A DNA stretch of 64,000 nt from Amycolatopsis sp. EV170708-02-1 (GCF_022479115.1 NZ_CP092497.1:4588001-4652000), one strand, 5' to 3'; counted from the stretch's first letter, positions 36,791 to 45,426 are shown. A program made the numbers and translations. Notes: generated by a model from the letters alone, not told the origin.

Positions 36791-36819
36791 CTCATCGAGC
36801 CCTCATCGACGGCTCACCC
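36791..36819. promoter_or_regulatory. Triple direct repeat CTCATCG with 11-bp phase (response-regulator site)
   Basis: CTCATCG at 36791 and 36802 and CTCACCC at 36813, each 11 bp apart, lie 22-50 bp upstream of the ATG of the acidic protein gene. The first copy is part of GATGAGAAAGTTCTCATC, a near-perfect palindrome. OmpR/PhoB-type regulators bind such phased direct repeats. The same pattern recurs at 39172-39200. Confidence 0.65.
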
Positions 36820-36840
36820 TCGCCGGGCAGCCTGGGTGAC

Positions 36841-37101
36841 ATGCGAGTCCGAATCATCGTCCTGGCCGGGGTCGCCGCCGTCGTGGTGGCGGCCACCGGC
36901 ACGTTCGCCGTCATCGCGGCCACCGCTGCCTCGCCACCTGACCTCGGTCCGGCCGTCATCGCCCCGGCCGGGCAGGTCGTCACCGGGCCGGGTGAAGCGG
37001 GGGCGCCGCCCGCCGTCGTCCCGCCCCGGCTGGCCGGGCACGACGACGACGTCGATGATGACCCTGATGACGCCGATGACCACTTCGACCTCGACGACTG
37101 A
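36841..37101 (+). CDS. Small secreted Asp-rich protein preceding a sensor kinase
   Basis: An 86-aa protein. A hydrophobic export or anchor segment (RIIVLAGVAAVVVAATGTFA) is followed by a Pro/Ala linker and an extreme acidic tail (GHDDDVDDDPDDADDHFDLD) suited to binding divalent or cationic ligands. It is first in the operon with the histidine kinase and response regulator and sits behind the phased repeats. It might serve as a ligand-presenting or accessory sensor; this is inference. Confidence 0.7.
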   Translation: MRVRIIVLAGVAAVVVAATGTFAVIAATAASPPDLGPAVIAPAGQVVTGPGEAGAPPAVVPPRLAGHDDDVDDDPDDADDHFDLDD

Positions 37102-37110
37102 GCCGGGCCG

Positions 37111-38502
37111 TTGAGCGCCCGCGCCCGGATCCTCGCGTGGGTCCTGCTGGTCGTGCTGCTCGCGCTCGCCGGGTCGCTGCTGGCGACCCGGACCGTCCTG
37201 CACAACCAGCTGGACCAGCGCCTCGACAACGAGATCGCGCACGAGACCGGCAAACTCCGTGCCTTCCTGGCGTCGCCGGACGCCCGCCCGGCCGGGCAGC
37301 CCGCCACCGTCGAGGCGGTCCTCGGGCGCCACCTGGAACGGAATCTGCCCGAGAAGTACGAGACGTTCTTCTCGATCAGCGACGGTGTCGCGTCGAGGCG
37401 GAGCGCGATCGAGCCACCGGTCCGCCTGGACACCGACCCGAAGTTCGTCGCCGAACTCTCCCTGGCCACGAGCCCGGCGTACGGCACGGTCACCACCGCG
37501 GTCGGGTCCGCGCGTTACGGGGTCGTCCCGGTGACCATCGAGGGCTCACCGGGTCGCGGCGCGCTGGTGATCGTCGAGTTCGTCGACCACGCCGCGGGCG
37601 AGATCAACGACGTCGTCGGCGTGATGGCCGCGATGTCCGGGGCGGCGCTGGTGCTGGCCGGGCTGATCGGCTGGCTGGTCGCCGGCCGCATCCTCGCGCC
37701 GGTGCGGGAGGTGCGCCTGGCCGCCGAGCAGATCGGCGAAACCGATCTTTCCCGCCGGATCGAGGTCCGGGGCTCGGACGACGTCGCCGCGCTCGGACGC
37801 ACCTTCAACACGATGCTGGACCGGCTCGAAAGCGCCTTCGCCGGGCAGCGCGACTTCATCGACGACGCCGGGCACGAACTGCGCACGCCGATCACGATCG
37901 TCCGCGGTCATATCGAGCTGATGGGCGAAGACCCGGAGGAGAACGCGGCCACGCGGCGCCTGGTCCTCGACGAGCTCGGGCGGATGCAACGGATCGTGGA
38001 CGATCTGCTGGTGCTCGCCAAATCCGGCAACCCCGACTTCCTCGCACCCGGCGACACCGACCTCGCCGACCTCACCGTCGAGACCCTGGCCAAGTCCCGT
38101 CCGCTGGCCGACCGCGTCTGGCGGCTCGACGCGGTGGCCGAAGTGAAGGTCCACGCGGACGGTCAACGGCTCGCGCAGGCCTTGCTGCAGCTGGTCTCCA
38201 ACGCCGTCCGGCACACTTCGCCCGGCCAGGAGATCGCCCTGGGCTCCGAGGTGACGGCGACGACGGCGCGGCTCTGGGTCCGTGACACCGGCGAAGGGGT
38301 CCCGCCGGATTCGAGGAGCCGGATCTTCGAACGGTTCAAACGCGGCAGCAACTCCAGCGGCGACGACGGGGCCGGGCTCGGCCTGGCGATCGTCGCCGCG
38401 ATCGCCGAAGCGCACGGCGGCCGGGTGCTGCTCGACACCGTGCCCGGCGAAGGCGCGACATTCACCATGGAGATCCCCGTCGCGGAAGGTGCGGACCGGT
38501 GA
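37111..38502 (+). CDS. Two-component sensor histidine kinase
   Basis: A 463-aa protein starting at TTG 37111. Membrane helix 1 is about 8-28, an extracellular domain of about 135 residues follows, helix 2 is about 170-191, then HAMP (GRILAPVREVRLAAEQIGET). The H-box is DDAGHELRTPITIVRGH with His255. The ATPase part has LVSNAVRHTSPG (N), RDTGEGVPPD (G1), IFERFKRG (F) and GAGLGLAIVAAIAEAHGG (G2). It overlaps the response regulator by GTGA. Upstream is the Asp-rich secreted protein. Confidence 0.92.
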   Translation: MSARARILAWVLLVVLLALAGSLLATRTVLHNQLDQRLDNEIAHETGKLRAFLASPDARPAGQPATVEAVLGRHLERNLPEKYETFFSISDGVASRRSAIEPPVRLDTDPKFVAELSLATSPAYGTVTTAVGSARYGVVPVTIEGSPGRGALVIVEFVDHAAGEINDVVGVMAAMSGAALVLAGLIGWLVAGRILAPVREVRLAAEQIGETDLSRRIEVRGSDDVAALGRTFNTMLDRLESAFAGQRDFIDDAGHELRTPITIVRGHIELMGEDPEENAATRRLVLDELGRMQRIVDDLLVLAKSGNPDFLAPGDTDLADLTVETLAKSRPLADRVWRLDAVAEVKVHADGQRLAQALLQLVSNAVRHTSPGQEIALGSEVTATTARLWVRDTGEGVPPDSRSRIFERFKRGSNSSGDDGAGLGLAIVAAIAEAHGGRVLLDTVPGEGATFTMEIPVAEGADR

Positions 38503-39161
38503 CCAGTGTGCTCGTGGTGGAGGACTCCGCCAGGATCGGAGCCTTCGTCGAGAAGGGCCTGCGGGCGCAGGGTTTCGCGACCCGCTGGGTCAAAACCGGC
38601 TCCGAGGGGCTGACCGAGGCGCTGACCGGCGCGCACGACCTGGTCGTCCTCGACCTCGGTCTCCCGGATCTCGACGGCTCGGATCTGCTGCGGGCGCTGC
38701 GCGCGGCGGGCCGGACGGTGCCGGTGATCATCCTGACCGCGCGGGACAGTGTCGTCGACCGGGTCGCCGGGTTGTCCGGCGGCGCCGACGACTATCTGGC
38801 GAAACCCTTCGCCTTCGAGGAATTGCTGGCGCGGATCCGGTTGCGGCTGAGGGGAAACCCCGAAGCCGAACCGGCGGTGCTGCGCGCCGGGGACCTCTCG
38901 CTCGACCTGCGCACCCGGCGGGTTTCGGTGGCGGGGGAGGAGAAGGACCTCACCGCCCGCGAGTTCGCGCTGCTGGAGACGTTGCTGCGCAACCGCGGCC
39001 AGGTGCTGTCCCGCGAGCAACTGCTCGGCGGGGTCTGGGGTTTCGATTTCGACCCCGGCTCGAACGTGGTGGACGTCTACATCCGTTACCTGCGCGGGAA
39101 GATCGGCGCCGACCGGATCGAAACCGTGCGGGGGATGGGTTACCGGCTCGGTGAGTCCTGA
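38499..39161 (+). CDS. OmpR/PhoB-family response regulator
   Basis: A 220-aa protein starting at GTG 38499. The receiver has phospho-acceptor Asp52 (LVVLDLGLPDLDG), acidic pair VVED, Thr in IILTARDS and Lys in YLAKPFAFEEL. The winged-helix part has LTAREFALLETLLRNRGQVL and VDVYIRYLRGKIG. It is the partner of the adjacent kinase and the likely binder of the repeats at 36791 and 39172. Confidence 0.94.
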   Translation: MTSVLVVEDSARIGAFVEKGLRAQGFATRWVKTGSEGLTEALTGAHDLVVLDLGLPDLDGSDLLRALRAAGRTVPVIILTARDSVVDRVAGLSGGADDYLAKPFAFEELLARIRLRLRGNPEAEPAVLRAGDLSLDLRTRRVSVAGEEKDLTAREFALLETLLRNRGQVLSREQLLGGVWGFDFDPGSNVVDVYIRYLRGKIGADRIETVRGMGYRLGES

Positions 39162-39171
39162 TGAGACGGTT

Positions 39172-39200
39172 CTCATCGGGATCTCACGACGGTCTCTTTC
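39172..39200. promoter_or_regulatory. Second phased direct repeat (response-regulator site)
   Basis: CTCATCG at 39172, CTCACGA at 39183 and CTCTTTC at 39194, 11 bp apart, lie 22-50 bp upstream of ATG 39222. The first again belongs to GATGAGACGGTTCTCATC. The spacing to the start codon equals that at 36791-36819, which argues for one regulator at both promoters. Confidence 0.6.
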
Positions 39201-39221
39201 ACGGGCCGCACAGTGGTTTCC

Positions 39222-39806
39222 ATGACCACGACATTGCTTCATCTCGCCGTCGATCTCGTCGCCGCCGTGATCCTCGCCTACGGTATCTACGCCCGTCGCC
39301 ACCACCGCGGTGACCTCGCCTGCGCCTATCTCGCGCTGAACGTCGGCGTCTGCGTTTCGGTCGCCGTGCTGTTGTCCGTGTCGACCGCGAGCGCGCTCGG
39401 GCTCGGTCTCTTCGGCGTGTTGTCGATCATCCGGCTGCGCTCCGATTCGATCAGCCAGCAGGAGGTCGCGTACTACTTCGTCGCACTGGTGCTCGGCCTG
39501 GTGAACGGGCTGCCGTCCGCGGACTGGCGGATCGTCGCCGTCTTCAACGTCCTGCTGCTCGCCGTCATGTACGTCGCCGACCACCCGTCGCGCACCCGCG
39601 GCCCGCAGCGGCGGACGGTCGTGCTCGACACCGTGTATCCCGACGAGCAGACGATGCTGATGGAACTGCGGGCACGGCTCGGCGGCACGGTCGTGCGGCA
39701 CACCGTGTCCGAAGTGGACTATGTCCGTGAGGTCACCGTCGTCGACGTCCGGTTCCGGCCGGACGCCGCCGCGGTCGTCCACGGTGCTCCGGCGGGGCAC
39801 CGGTGA
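39222..39806 (+). CDS. DUF4956 membrane protein
   Basis: A 194-aa protein from ATG 39222, with four membrane helices: LHLAVDLVAAVILAYGIY, CAYLALNVGVCVSVAVLL, LGLGLFGVLSIIRLRSDSIS and YYFVALVLGLVNGL, and a cytoplasmic C-terminal domain. The motif GLFGVLSIIRLRSDSISQQE is the DUF4956 hallmark. The family is commonly linked to VTC-domain and CotH genes. It is coupled to the VTC gene by a 4-nt overlap. Confidence 0.85.
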   Translation: MTTTLLHLAVDLVAAVILAYGIYARRHHRGDLACAYLALNVGVCVSVAVLLSVSTASALGLGLFGVLSIIRLRSDSISQQEVAYYFVALVLGLVNGLPSADWRIVAVFNVLLLAVMYVADHPSRTRGPQRRTVVLDTVYPDEQTMLMELRARLGGTVVRHTVSEVDYVREVTVVDVRFRPDAAAVVHGAPAGHR

Positions 39807-40567
39807 GCGGGCGCGGGACCGCCACCGTCGCGGCGGTGGCGAAAAGGCTTCCTTCGCTGTCTCTGGCCGAAGTCGTCGCCACGAGCGGGCTGATGAGCCG
39901 GACGGATCGCAAGTACGTCCTGCCGCTCAACGACTTCCTGGCCGTCGCCGACGTGCTGTCGCTCCGCTGCCTGGAGATCGGCGCGCAACGGGTGTTCGGC
40001 TACTCGTCGACCTATTTCGACACGCCGGACCTGGCGATCTTCCGCGCGCACCGGCAGGACCGCCGTCGCCGGTTCAAGATCCGCACGCGGACCTACACCG
40101 ACTCGGCCGACACCTACTGCGAGCTCAAGGTCAGCGGACGGCGCGACGAAACGGTCAAGGTCCGCCGCCCGCATCCGGCCGAGGCGGCGCACGGCCTGAC
40201 CGCGTCCGCGCTGACGTTCCTCGACGACGCCCTCACCGCCGCCTACGGCCGCCCCGCGCCCAGGCCACTGATCCCCGCGCTGGTCACCGACTACCGGCGG
40301 ACCACTCTCGTCACCGCCGACACGCGGATCACCTGCGACACGTCACTGGTCTGGCGTTCCGGCCCGCGGAGCCTGGCGGCCGGTGACGACCTGGTGCTGC
40401 TGGAGGTGAAGTCGGCTTCCGACCGCAACAGCGTCACCGAAGCGCTGGCGAAGCTGCGGATCCGGGAGCAGTCGGTGAGCAAGTACTGCGCGGGCCTGGT
40501 GGCGCTGGGGCTGGCGACCGGCGGGAACCGGTGGCGGCCGGCGCTGCGGCGGCTCGGGGTGGCGTAA
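39803..40567 (+). CDS. VTC-domain (polyphosphate polymerase-like) protein
   Basis: A 254-aa protein from GTG 39803. It shows the VTC tunnel pattern: LMSRTDRKYVLPLNDFL, GYSSTYFDTPDLAIFRAHR, RRRFKIRTRTYTDSADTYCE, LKVSGRRDETVK and LLEVKSASDRNSVTEALAKL. Basic and acidic residues line the inner barrel in the yeast Vtc4 polyphosphate polymerase; the matching Arg/Lys/Glu are seen here. Joined with DUF4956 it may form a membrane-linked phosphate polymer system; activity is not established for such bacterial proteins. Confidence 0.85.
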   Translation: MSGRGTATVAAVAKRLPSLSLAEVVATSGLMSRTDRKYVLPLNDFLAVADVLSLRCLEIGAQRVFGYSSTYFDTPDLAIFRAHRQDRRRRFKIRTRTYTDSADTYCELKVSGRRDETVKVRRPHPAEAAHGLTASALTFLDDALTAAYGRPAPRPLIPALVTDYRRTTLVTADTRITCDTSLVWRSGPRSLAAGDDLVLLEVKSASDRNSVTEALAKLRIREQSVSKYCAGLVALGLATGGNRWRPALRRLGVA

Positions 40568-40625
40568 CGATCGCGGCACCGGCGCCGACCCTTGCTTTCG
40601 GGTTTCCGAGCGAGGGAGGACGAAC

Positions 40626-41129
40626 ATGAGGACCAGGGAGAAGGCCGCGCTCGCCGTGGCGGGGCTGGCCGTCGCGGCGGCCGGGGGCACGGTGTTCGCC
40701 GGGACGTCCGGCGCCGTCGGCCCGTCGCCGGCGCCGAGCGTGCAGGCCGCGGAGACGTCGTGCGTGACCGACGGCGCCGGGATGTGCACCGTGCAGCACG
40801 CGCTGGGCGCGGTCCCGGCGGTGGTGGTCGTCTCGGCGAACACACCGGGGCAGTTCAACGCGTACATGCTGAACACGGTGCAGGGTTCGTACACGGCCAC
40901 CACGTTCAAGGTGCGGGCGATGTTCGACCAGACCACGCCGAAGGTGGGCGGGGCGATCTGGTTCAGCTATGCGGCCTATGGCGGGGCGCCGGTGACGAGC
41001 AGCCCGACCCCGACCCCGACGAAGACCACGCCGACCTCACCAACGCGACCGCCCACCACGACACAGGAGCCGACAACGACGCCTCCTGGCACGACCACCC
41101 TGGGAGGTGGCTCGGGCCTGGGCAGCTGA
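40626..41129 (+). CDS. Secreted hypothetical protein with Thr/Pro-rich tail
   Basis: A 167-aa protein from ATG 40626 behind GGGAGGA. Signal peptide about 1-29; the mature domain has two Cys (ETSCVTDGAGMCTVQHALG), then AVPAVVVVSANTPGQFNAYM and ATTFKVRAMFDQTTPKVGG, a beta pattern like H-type-lectin or C-terminal binding modules. The tail is Thr/Pro-rich. It lies 58 bp after the VTC gene and may belong to the same transcript. Confidence 0.7.
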   Translation: MRTREKAALAVAGLAVAAAGGTVFAGTSGAVGPSPAPSVQAAETSCVTDGAGMCTVQHALGAVPAVVVVSANTPGQFNAYMLNTVQGSYTATTFKVRAMFDQTTPKVGGAIWFSYAAYGGAPVTSSPTPTPTKTTPTSPTRPPTTTQEPTTTPPGTTTLGGGSGLGS

Positions 41130-41154
41130 CCGTCCAAAGAGGACCGGTAATCGA

Positions 41155-41310
41155 CTACCGGGGCCGCGGCGGCCGGTCGTCCAGCTCGTCGGACAGGATC
41201 GCGTCGATCCGGAGACCGGCTCGCCGCAGTACCCGGATGCTCGCCCTCAGTGACAACACGATGGCGACGACCGCCACGACACCGAGCCCGATGGCGACCG
41301 GATTCGCCAC
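41155..41310 (-). CDS. Small single-pass membrane protein (51 aa)
   Basis: Starts at GTG 41310 with a strong ribosome-binding site (GGGAGG, 6 nt upstream). It reads MANPVAIGLGVVAVVAIVLS, one membrane helix, followed by an amphipathic basic segment (RASIRVLRRAGLRIDAIL) and a short acidic/Pro tail. The helix and the good start make it credible. Function unknown. Confidence 0.6.
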   Translation of the reverse strand: MANPVAIGLGVVAVVAIVLSLRASIRVLRRAGLRIDAILSDELDDRPPRPR

Positions 41311-41532
41311 GAGCGCCTCCCTGCCCGACGGGCCCGGACGGCGTGCCGCCCGGCGCTGGTCCCTGAAACCTAGACGAGACGGCTTTGCCCGGCGTCGGAA
41401 ACCAGCTGATCGGCCTAGGCGATCGGGGCAGGTGAACGCTGTGATAGCTTGGAGCGAACTGGGACTTCTGTGCGTTCGCAAACCCGCTGTTCGGGCTGGG
41501 ACTGCTCCCGCGGAGGTGTCAGGGCACCGTTG

Positions 41533-41609
41533 GGGCCGGTAGCTCAGTTGGTTAGAGCAGGGGACTCATAATCCCTTGGCCGTCGGTTCGAGCCCGACCC
41601 GGCCCACCA
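41533..41609 (+). tRNA. tRNA with CAT anticodon (tRNA-Ile2-like; may be called tRNA-Met)
   Basis: A complete 77-nt cloverleaf with encoded CCA: acceptor GGGCCGG/CCGGCCC, D-arm GCTC/GAGC, anticodon stem GGGGA/TCCCT with loop CTCATAA (CAT at 41567-41569), T-arm GTCGG/CCGAC. Around the anticodon, AGAGCAGGGGACTCATAATC followed by CCTTGG resembles the E. coli tRNA that reads AUA (lysidine-modified) more than elongator tRNA-Met. Its 3' half from 41565 is the attachment site of the following island. Confidence 0.93.
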
Positions 41610-41610
41610 C
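41565..41610 (+). repeat. Left attachment repeat (within the tRNA gene)
   Basis: Begins in the anticodon loop (CTCATAATCCC) and runs through the CCA end plus one base. It differs from the right copy only at 41570 (A instead of G). Confidence 0.85.
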
Positions 41611-42571
41611 ATCGACATCGTCGCCGACCTGCCGGGATGTTAGCCCCTCGGCGGCAATTTCGACTCGGCGTTAATCGCGGTTGCTTACGTTTGCTCCGGT
41701 GTGCCGATAGTAGGAGAAAGTGCTTTGCGGAGCCGGTGGGTGGTGTAACAGCCTTTCTGCTTCCTCGTCACAACCGCTGTGGTGGGGGACTTCAGTAGCT
41801 TTGGAGCCCTTCGCTTCCATAGCTGGACAAGCTGGGTGTGATTCGTGTTCTCGAGCAGAAGGCCGGCGACGTACACGGTTTCACCCTCGCACTGCGCATC
41901 TTGGAATCGACGCGGTCACTTCAGGCGGTGAACTTGAGGTAGGGCGTGGCGTACCCGATGGAGCCACGAGCCCGGCGTCGTGCTGGTGTTTGGCGAGTTC
42001 GATCTGTTCGGGGCCGTGGGTGTACTCGTTGTCCGCTTTGGCTTCGAACAACCCGGCGTCGGGCGGAGACCTTGGTTCGGGTCCAAGCGGGGAGCAAAGC
42101 CCAGGTCAGATTTGCCGCCTGTCCAGCGCTCCCGTTGACGCCGCCTACCTGCGGCATCAACGGCTTCCGATCGGGTCAACTGAGCGCCGGGGTTCCGTCG
42201 AGGTGCGCGAGGCGCGATGAAGATGGCGGCTGCGCGTGGTACTCCCGCGTGGCCGGTTTCGGCGGTCCGTATCGCCTTGCGGGAAGTGGAGTCGTTCAGG
42301 AGGAACCTCCTGGCGTGCGAGAACAGCAAACTTGAACCCCTCACTGCCAGTCAGGTTTGGGCAGGGTGCTGACCTGCGGTTATCGAGAACCTGCTGGTCG
42401 GCTGGAGTGGTTGTGGTCTGAAGTGGCCACACTCGTGGCACAGCCCCTGCAGGGCCTGCTAGAAGAGCGGGTCGTGGCAACCGCTCCCGGGACACGGCTA
42501 GCTGCCGGCGCCGTAGCGCTCGCTGGGTGCCCGTGCGGGGCTATCTTACGTGCTGGAGGAGGGGGTAAATC
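41611..42571. other. Island left end: degraded sequence, no confident gene
   Basis: Nearly 1 kb with short interrupted frames. On the minus strand at about 41945-42060, one frame reads AGLFEAKADNEYTHGPEQIE and LAKHQHDAGLVA, and then another reads SIGYATPYLKFTA before a stop; this looks like the frameshifted end of a real gene that I cannot name. The plus frame from ATG at about 42218 encodes 50 residues without recognisable family. No integrase signature (R..HxxR..Y) was found. Confidence 0.5.
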
Positions 42572-44353
42572 GTGACCGAGACCGACGTCTTCTCGGTGGT
42601 GATGCCTGACGTGCCGGTGGTGGACGTGGTGTTCCTGCATGGTCTGGGTGGGGATGCGCGCGCGACGTGGATGAACGGTGAGGCGTTTTGGCCGGACTGG
42701 CTGGGTCAGGACGTGCCTGGTGTGGCGGTGTGGTCGGTGGGGTACGCGGCCTCGCCGTCGGGATGGCTGGGGCGGGCGATGCCGATTCAGGATCGGGCGG
42801 TCAACGTTCTGGCGGCTTTGCAGAACGTGGGTGTGGGCGAGCGCCCGCTGGTGTTCGTGACTCACAGTATGGGCGGGCTGTTGGCCAAGCAGATGCTGCG
42901 GCACGCGGACAGCAGCTCCACGTTCGCGTCGTTCGCCGCTATGGCGCGCGGTGTGGTGTTTCTGGCCACCCCGCACACCGGCGCCGACATGGCCAAGGTC
43001 CTGACCGGTTTGAAGACTGTGTTGCGCACGACCGCGGCCGGAAAGGATCTGGCGCGCAATGCCGCACATTTGCGAGATCTGAATGTGTGGTACAGGCATT
43101 GGGTGTTCAAGACCGGCATCGTGAGCCTTGCGTTCTTCGAGGCGAACAAGACACTCAGTGTGCAGGTCGTGGACGCGGGCTCCGCCGACCCTGGTGTGGC
43201 CGGTGCGGACCCGATCGCGATCGACGCCGACCACTTCACGATTTCCAAACCGGCTGGCCGCGGCTCGGTGGTCTACGGCCAGGTGCAACGCTTCCTGACC
43301 GGGATCCGTGATACCACGCCGCCGTCCACGACGACTCGTGCGGCGTCGACGACACGACCGCCGCGCCCAGGCGACACCGCTACAGGGTATCTGGATGCCT
43401 CTCAGCTGGAGGGCTCGCAGCACGCGATCCTGGCCGATGTTCCTCCGGCGGAGTCAGCGTTGTTTGTAGTACGTGGTGAGGAGTTGCGGCGTCTGGATAC
43501 ACCCGAGCCCCACCCACCGTATCTGGCCGATGCGGCGCCACTGAACCAGATTCTGTCCGAACTGGACGGACTGGTCGGGCTAGTCGAGGTAAAGAACGCC
43601 GTGCGCGGCTTTGTCGCGCTCGCCGAGCTACGCCGATTGCAGCCGAACGGCCGAGGGCGACCGGTCGCCCCGCATTTGCTGTTCGTCGGGCCTCCCGGCA
43701 CCGGCAAGACAATCGTGGCTGGCTTGACAGGTCGGGTGCTCGCCGAGGTTGGCCTGCTGGCCAAGGGGCATCTGGTGGTCGCGAGCCGTCGCGATCTGGT
43801 GGCAGGCTATGTCGGCCAGACGGCGATCAAGACCAGGGAGACGGCCCTAAAGGCGCTGGATGGCGTGTTGTACATCGACGAGGCCTACGCGCTGGGCCAG
43901 GCGAACGACTTCGGCCAGGAGGCGGCGACCGAGCTGGTCGCCATCATGGAGGAGTACCGGGGCAGGCTTGTGGTGATCGCCGGAGGCTATGCGGAGCTGA
44001 TGGAAGGGTTTTTGCGCCTCAACGAAGGGCTGGACTCGCAATTCGGCGAGCGATGGATCTTCCCTGAATTCACGTCCGCGGAACTGTGCCAGAACTTCGA
44101 GCAGCTTGCCCAGGCGCGCGGCTATCAGTTGGCAGCGGGCACCTTGGCGCGAGCTGCACAGTGGCTGGAGGAACTGAGAGAAAGAGCCGAATCACAAGGC
44201 CTCGAGTTCGGGAATGCTCGGGCGGTGCGCGACCTGTTCAGCAGGACCGAGCGTCGGTTCGCCGCGCGTATCATGCGGCTGCCGATAGTCGAGCTTGCTG
44301 CGGCGGTCCACACGATCGAGGCCGTAGACGTACCCGACTCGGACACAAGCTGA
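42572..44353 (+). CDS. Alpha/beta serine hydrolase (PGAP1-like) fused to CbbX/SpoVK-type AAA+ ATPase
   Basis: A 593-aa fusion starting at GTG 42572 behind GGAGGAGG. Residues 1-245 are a lipase/esterase fold: VVFLHGLGGDARATW, nucleophile elbow FVTHSMGGLL (Ser99), FLATPHTGADM and the catalytic His in DADHFTISKP (His221). A Thr/Pro linker (250-270) leads to an AAA+ domain: PLNQILSELDGLVGLVEVKN, Walker A GPPGTGKT (373-380), pore-loop-like GYVGQTAIKT, Walker B VLYIDEAYAL, sensor VVIAGGYAELM and FGERWIFPEF, followed by the helical lid. PGAP1-like hydrolases occur as effectors in STAND-type immune proteins; this fusion with a CbbX-type motor within an island suggests a defence or conflict role. Inference only. 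Confidence 0.85.
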   Translation: MTETDVFSVVMPDVPVVDVVFLHGLGGDARATWMNGEAFWPDWLGQDVPGVAVWSVGYAASPSGWLGRAMPIQDRAVNVLAALQNVGVGERPLVFVTHSMGGLLAKQMLRHADSSSTFASFAAMARGVVFLATPHTGADMAKVLTGLKTVLRTTAAGKDLARNAAHLRDLNVWYRHWVFKTGIVSLAFFEANKTLSVQVVDAGSADPGVAGADPIAIDADHFTISKPAGRGSVVYGQVQRFLTGIRDTTPPSTTTRAASTTRPPRPGDTATGYLDASQLEGSQHAILADVPPAESALFVVRGEELRRLDTPEPHPPYLADAAPLNQILSELDGLVGLVEVKNAVRGFVALAELRRLQPNGRGRPVAPHLLFVGPPGTGKTIVAGLTGRVLAEVGLLAKGHLVVASRRDLVAGYVGQTAIKTRETALKALDGVLYIDEAYALGQANDFGQEAATELVAIMEEYRGRLVVIAGGYAELMEGFLRLNEGLDSQFGERWIFPEFTSAELCQNFEQLAQARGYQLAAGTLARAAQWLEELRERAESQGLEFGNARAVRDLFSRTERRFAARIMRLPIVELAAAVHTIEAVDVPDSDTS

Positions 44354-44400
44354 CCTCGGTAGACGGCCATGTCGTCTGCCCAGTGTGCGCAGAACCGGGC

Positions 44401-44561
44401 AGATTGCAGGGGCTTTCTGTTCGCACGGTCGCGAACGCCCTTCGCGCCGCACACAACACGATCACTTATCACTTCGGGTCCCGCGCCGAACTCCTGGAGA
44501 CGATCTGCACTCACCCGGCCGAGGCCGCTCGACGCGAGAACGGGCGATGGAATCGTTCTTG
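44401..44561 (+). pseudogene. TetR-family regulator fragment
   Basis: One frame reads LSVRTVANALRAAHNTITYH followed by FGSRAELLETIC, a clear TetR helix-turn-helix and start of helix 4, but no start codon or first helix precedes it, and it runs into a stop at 44562. In another frame at about 44575-44730 the stretch RPIWTASFEACALAAREPD could be its C-terminal half. The gene is broken by deletion and frameshifts. Confidence 0.55.
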
Positions 44562-45426
44562 ACCATCACCCAAACGCCACGTTGGAGAAGATCGCGATCG
44601 CAAGTGTTCCCTCGAAGCGGGACCGGTTCTCGAACTCTGAAAGCCGCCCGATCTGGACCGCGTCCTTCGAAGCCTGCGCCCTCGCGGCTCGAGAACCGGA
44701 CACGGGCTTCCGCCGGAGACACGGGAATCGATAGTGGTCACGCGGGTACGAGGCCGATCCGCTCGGTGAGGACAACCCAGTCGCCTACGCGGTCACGGCG
44801 AAGAGCGTTGACATCGTGTGTGAGGCCGGCACGGCTGCGGACGCCACCTGAAGACATGCGAGGGTGGCCTAGCTGGATACGGTTACCGGTTTAGGGCGTG
44901 TACTGCGGCTCTTTCTCATGATCGTGTGCAGATGACGGTGCGTGGTGAGTCGTGGTGAACTTGCCGTTTTAGCTGACTGGGGTCATAGCTGGTCGTGCGC
45001 TGCGATCTGTTGATGTCAGCGAGACGGCCGATCAGGGCGAGGCAGCGGGCGCAGTGGGCCTGTCGGCTTAGACAGCGGCTGTGGCGTCCGGCGGCTTTCG
45101 TTCAGGGCGGCGCACCAGGACCAATTGGAGCAGTGGTCCGATGGCGGGTGATTGTTGTGTTACTCACAGCAAGATCGGCTAACGCGTGCAGTTGTCCATT
45201 CAGGATTCCTTGTCATGACTCGAAAGTGCACGTGAGATAAGGAGGTTGCCATCTAGATCGGCGTTGACCGCGCGGTCATGTCGATAACTAACATGACTGC
45301 GTTCTATCTTGTTTTGACTGGCCTGGTCGGCGTTGATACTTATTCATCCGATCATTGCGAGGGGTTACTTGCCTGCCTGTTGGGCGGCGTCTTCTTGCTT
45401 CGGTGTGGGACTTTGGGGAGGAAGTC
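44562..45426. other. Island middle: no confident gene
   Basis: About 860 bp with short frames only. At 45277-45300, GGTCATGT and ACATGACT form an interrupted inverted repeat in an AT-rich stretch, a possible promoter/operator for the secreted toxin gene at 45427. The part up to 44851 may contain further pieces of the broken TetR gene. Confidence 0.45.

Noticed and set aside
41611..42571. An integrase gene expected at the left end of the island
   Set aside because: No tyrosine or serine recombinase motif was found in any frame; only unrecognised frame fragments remain.
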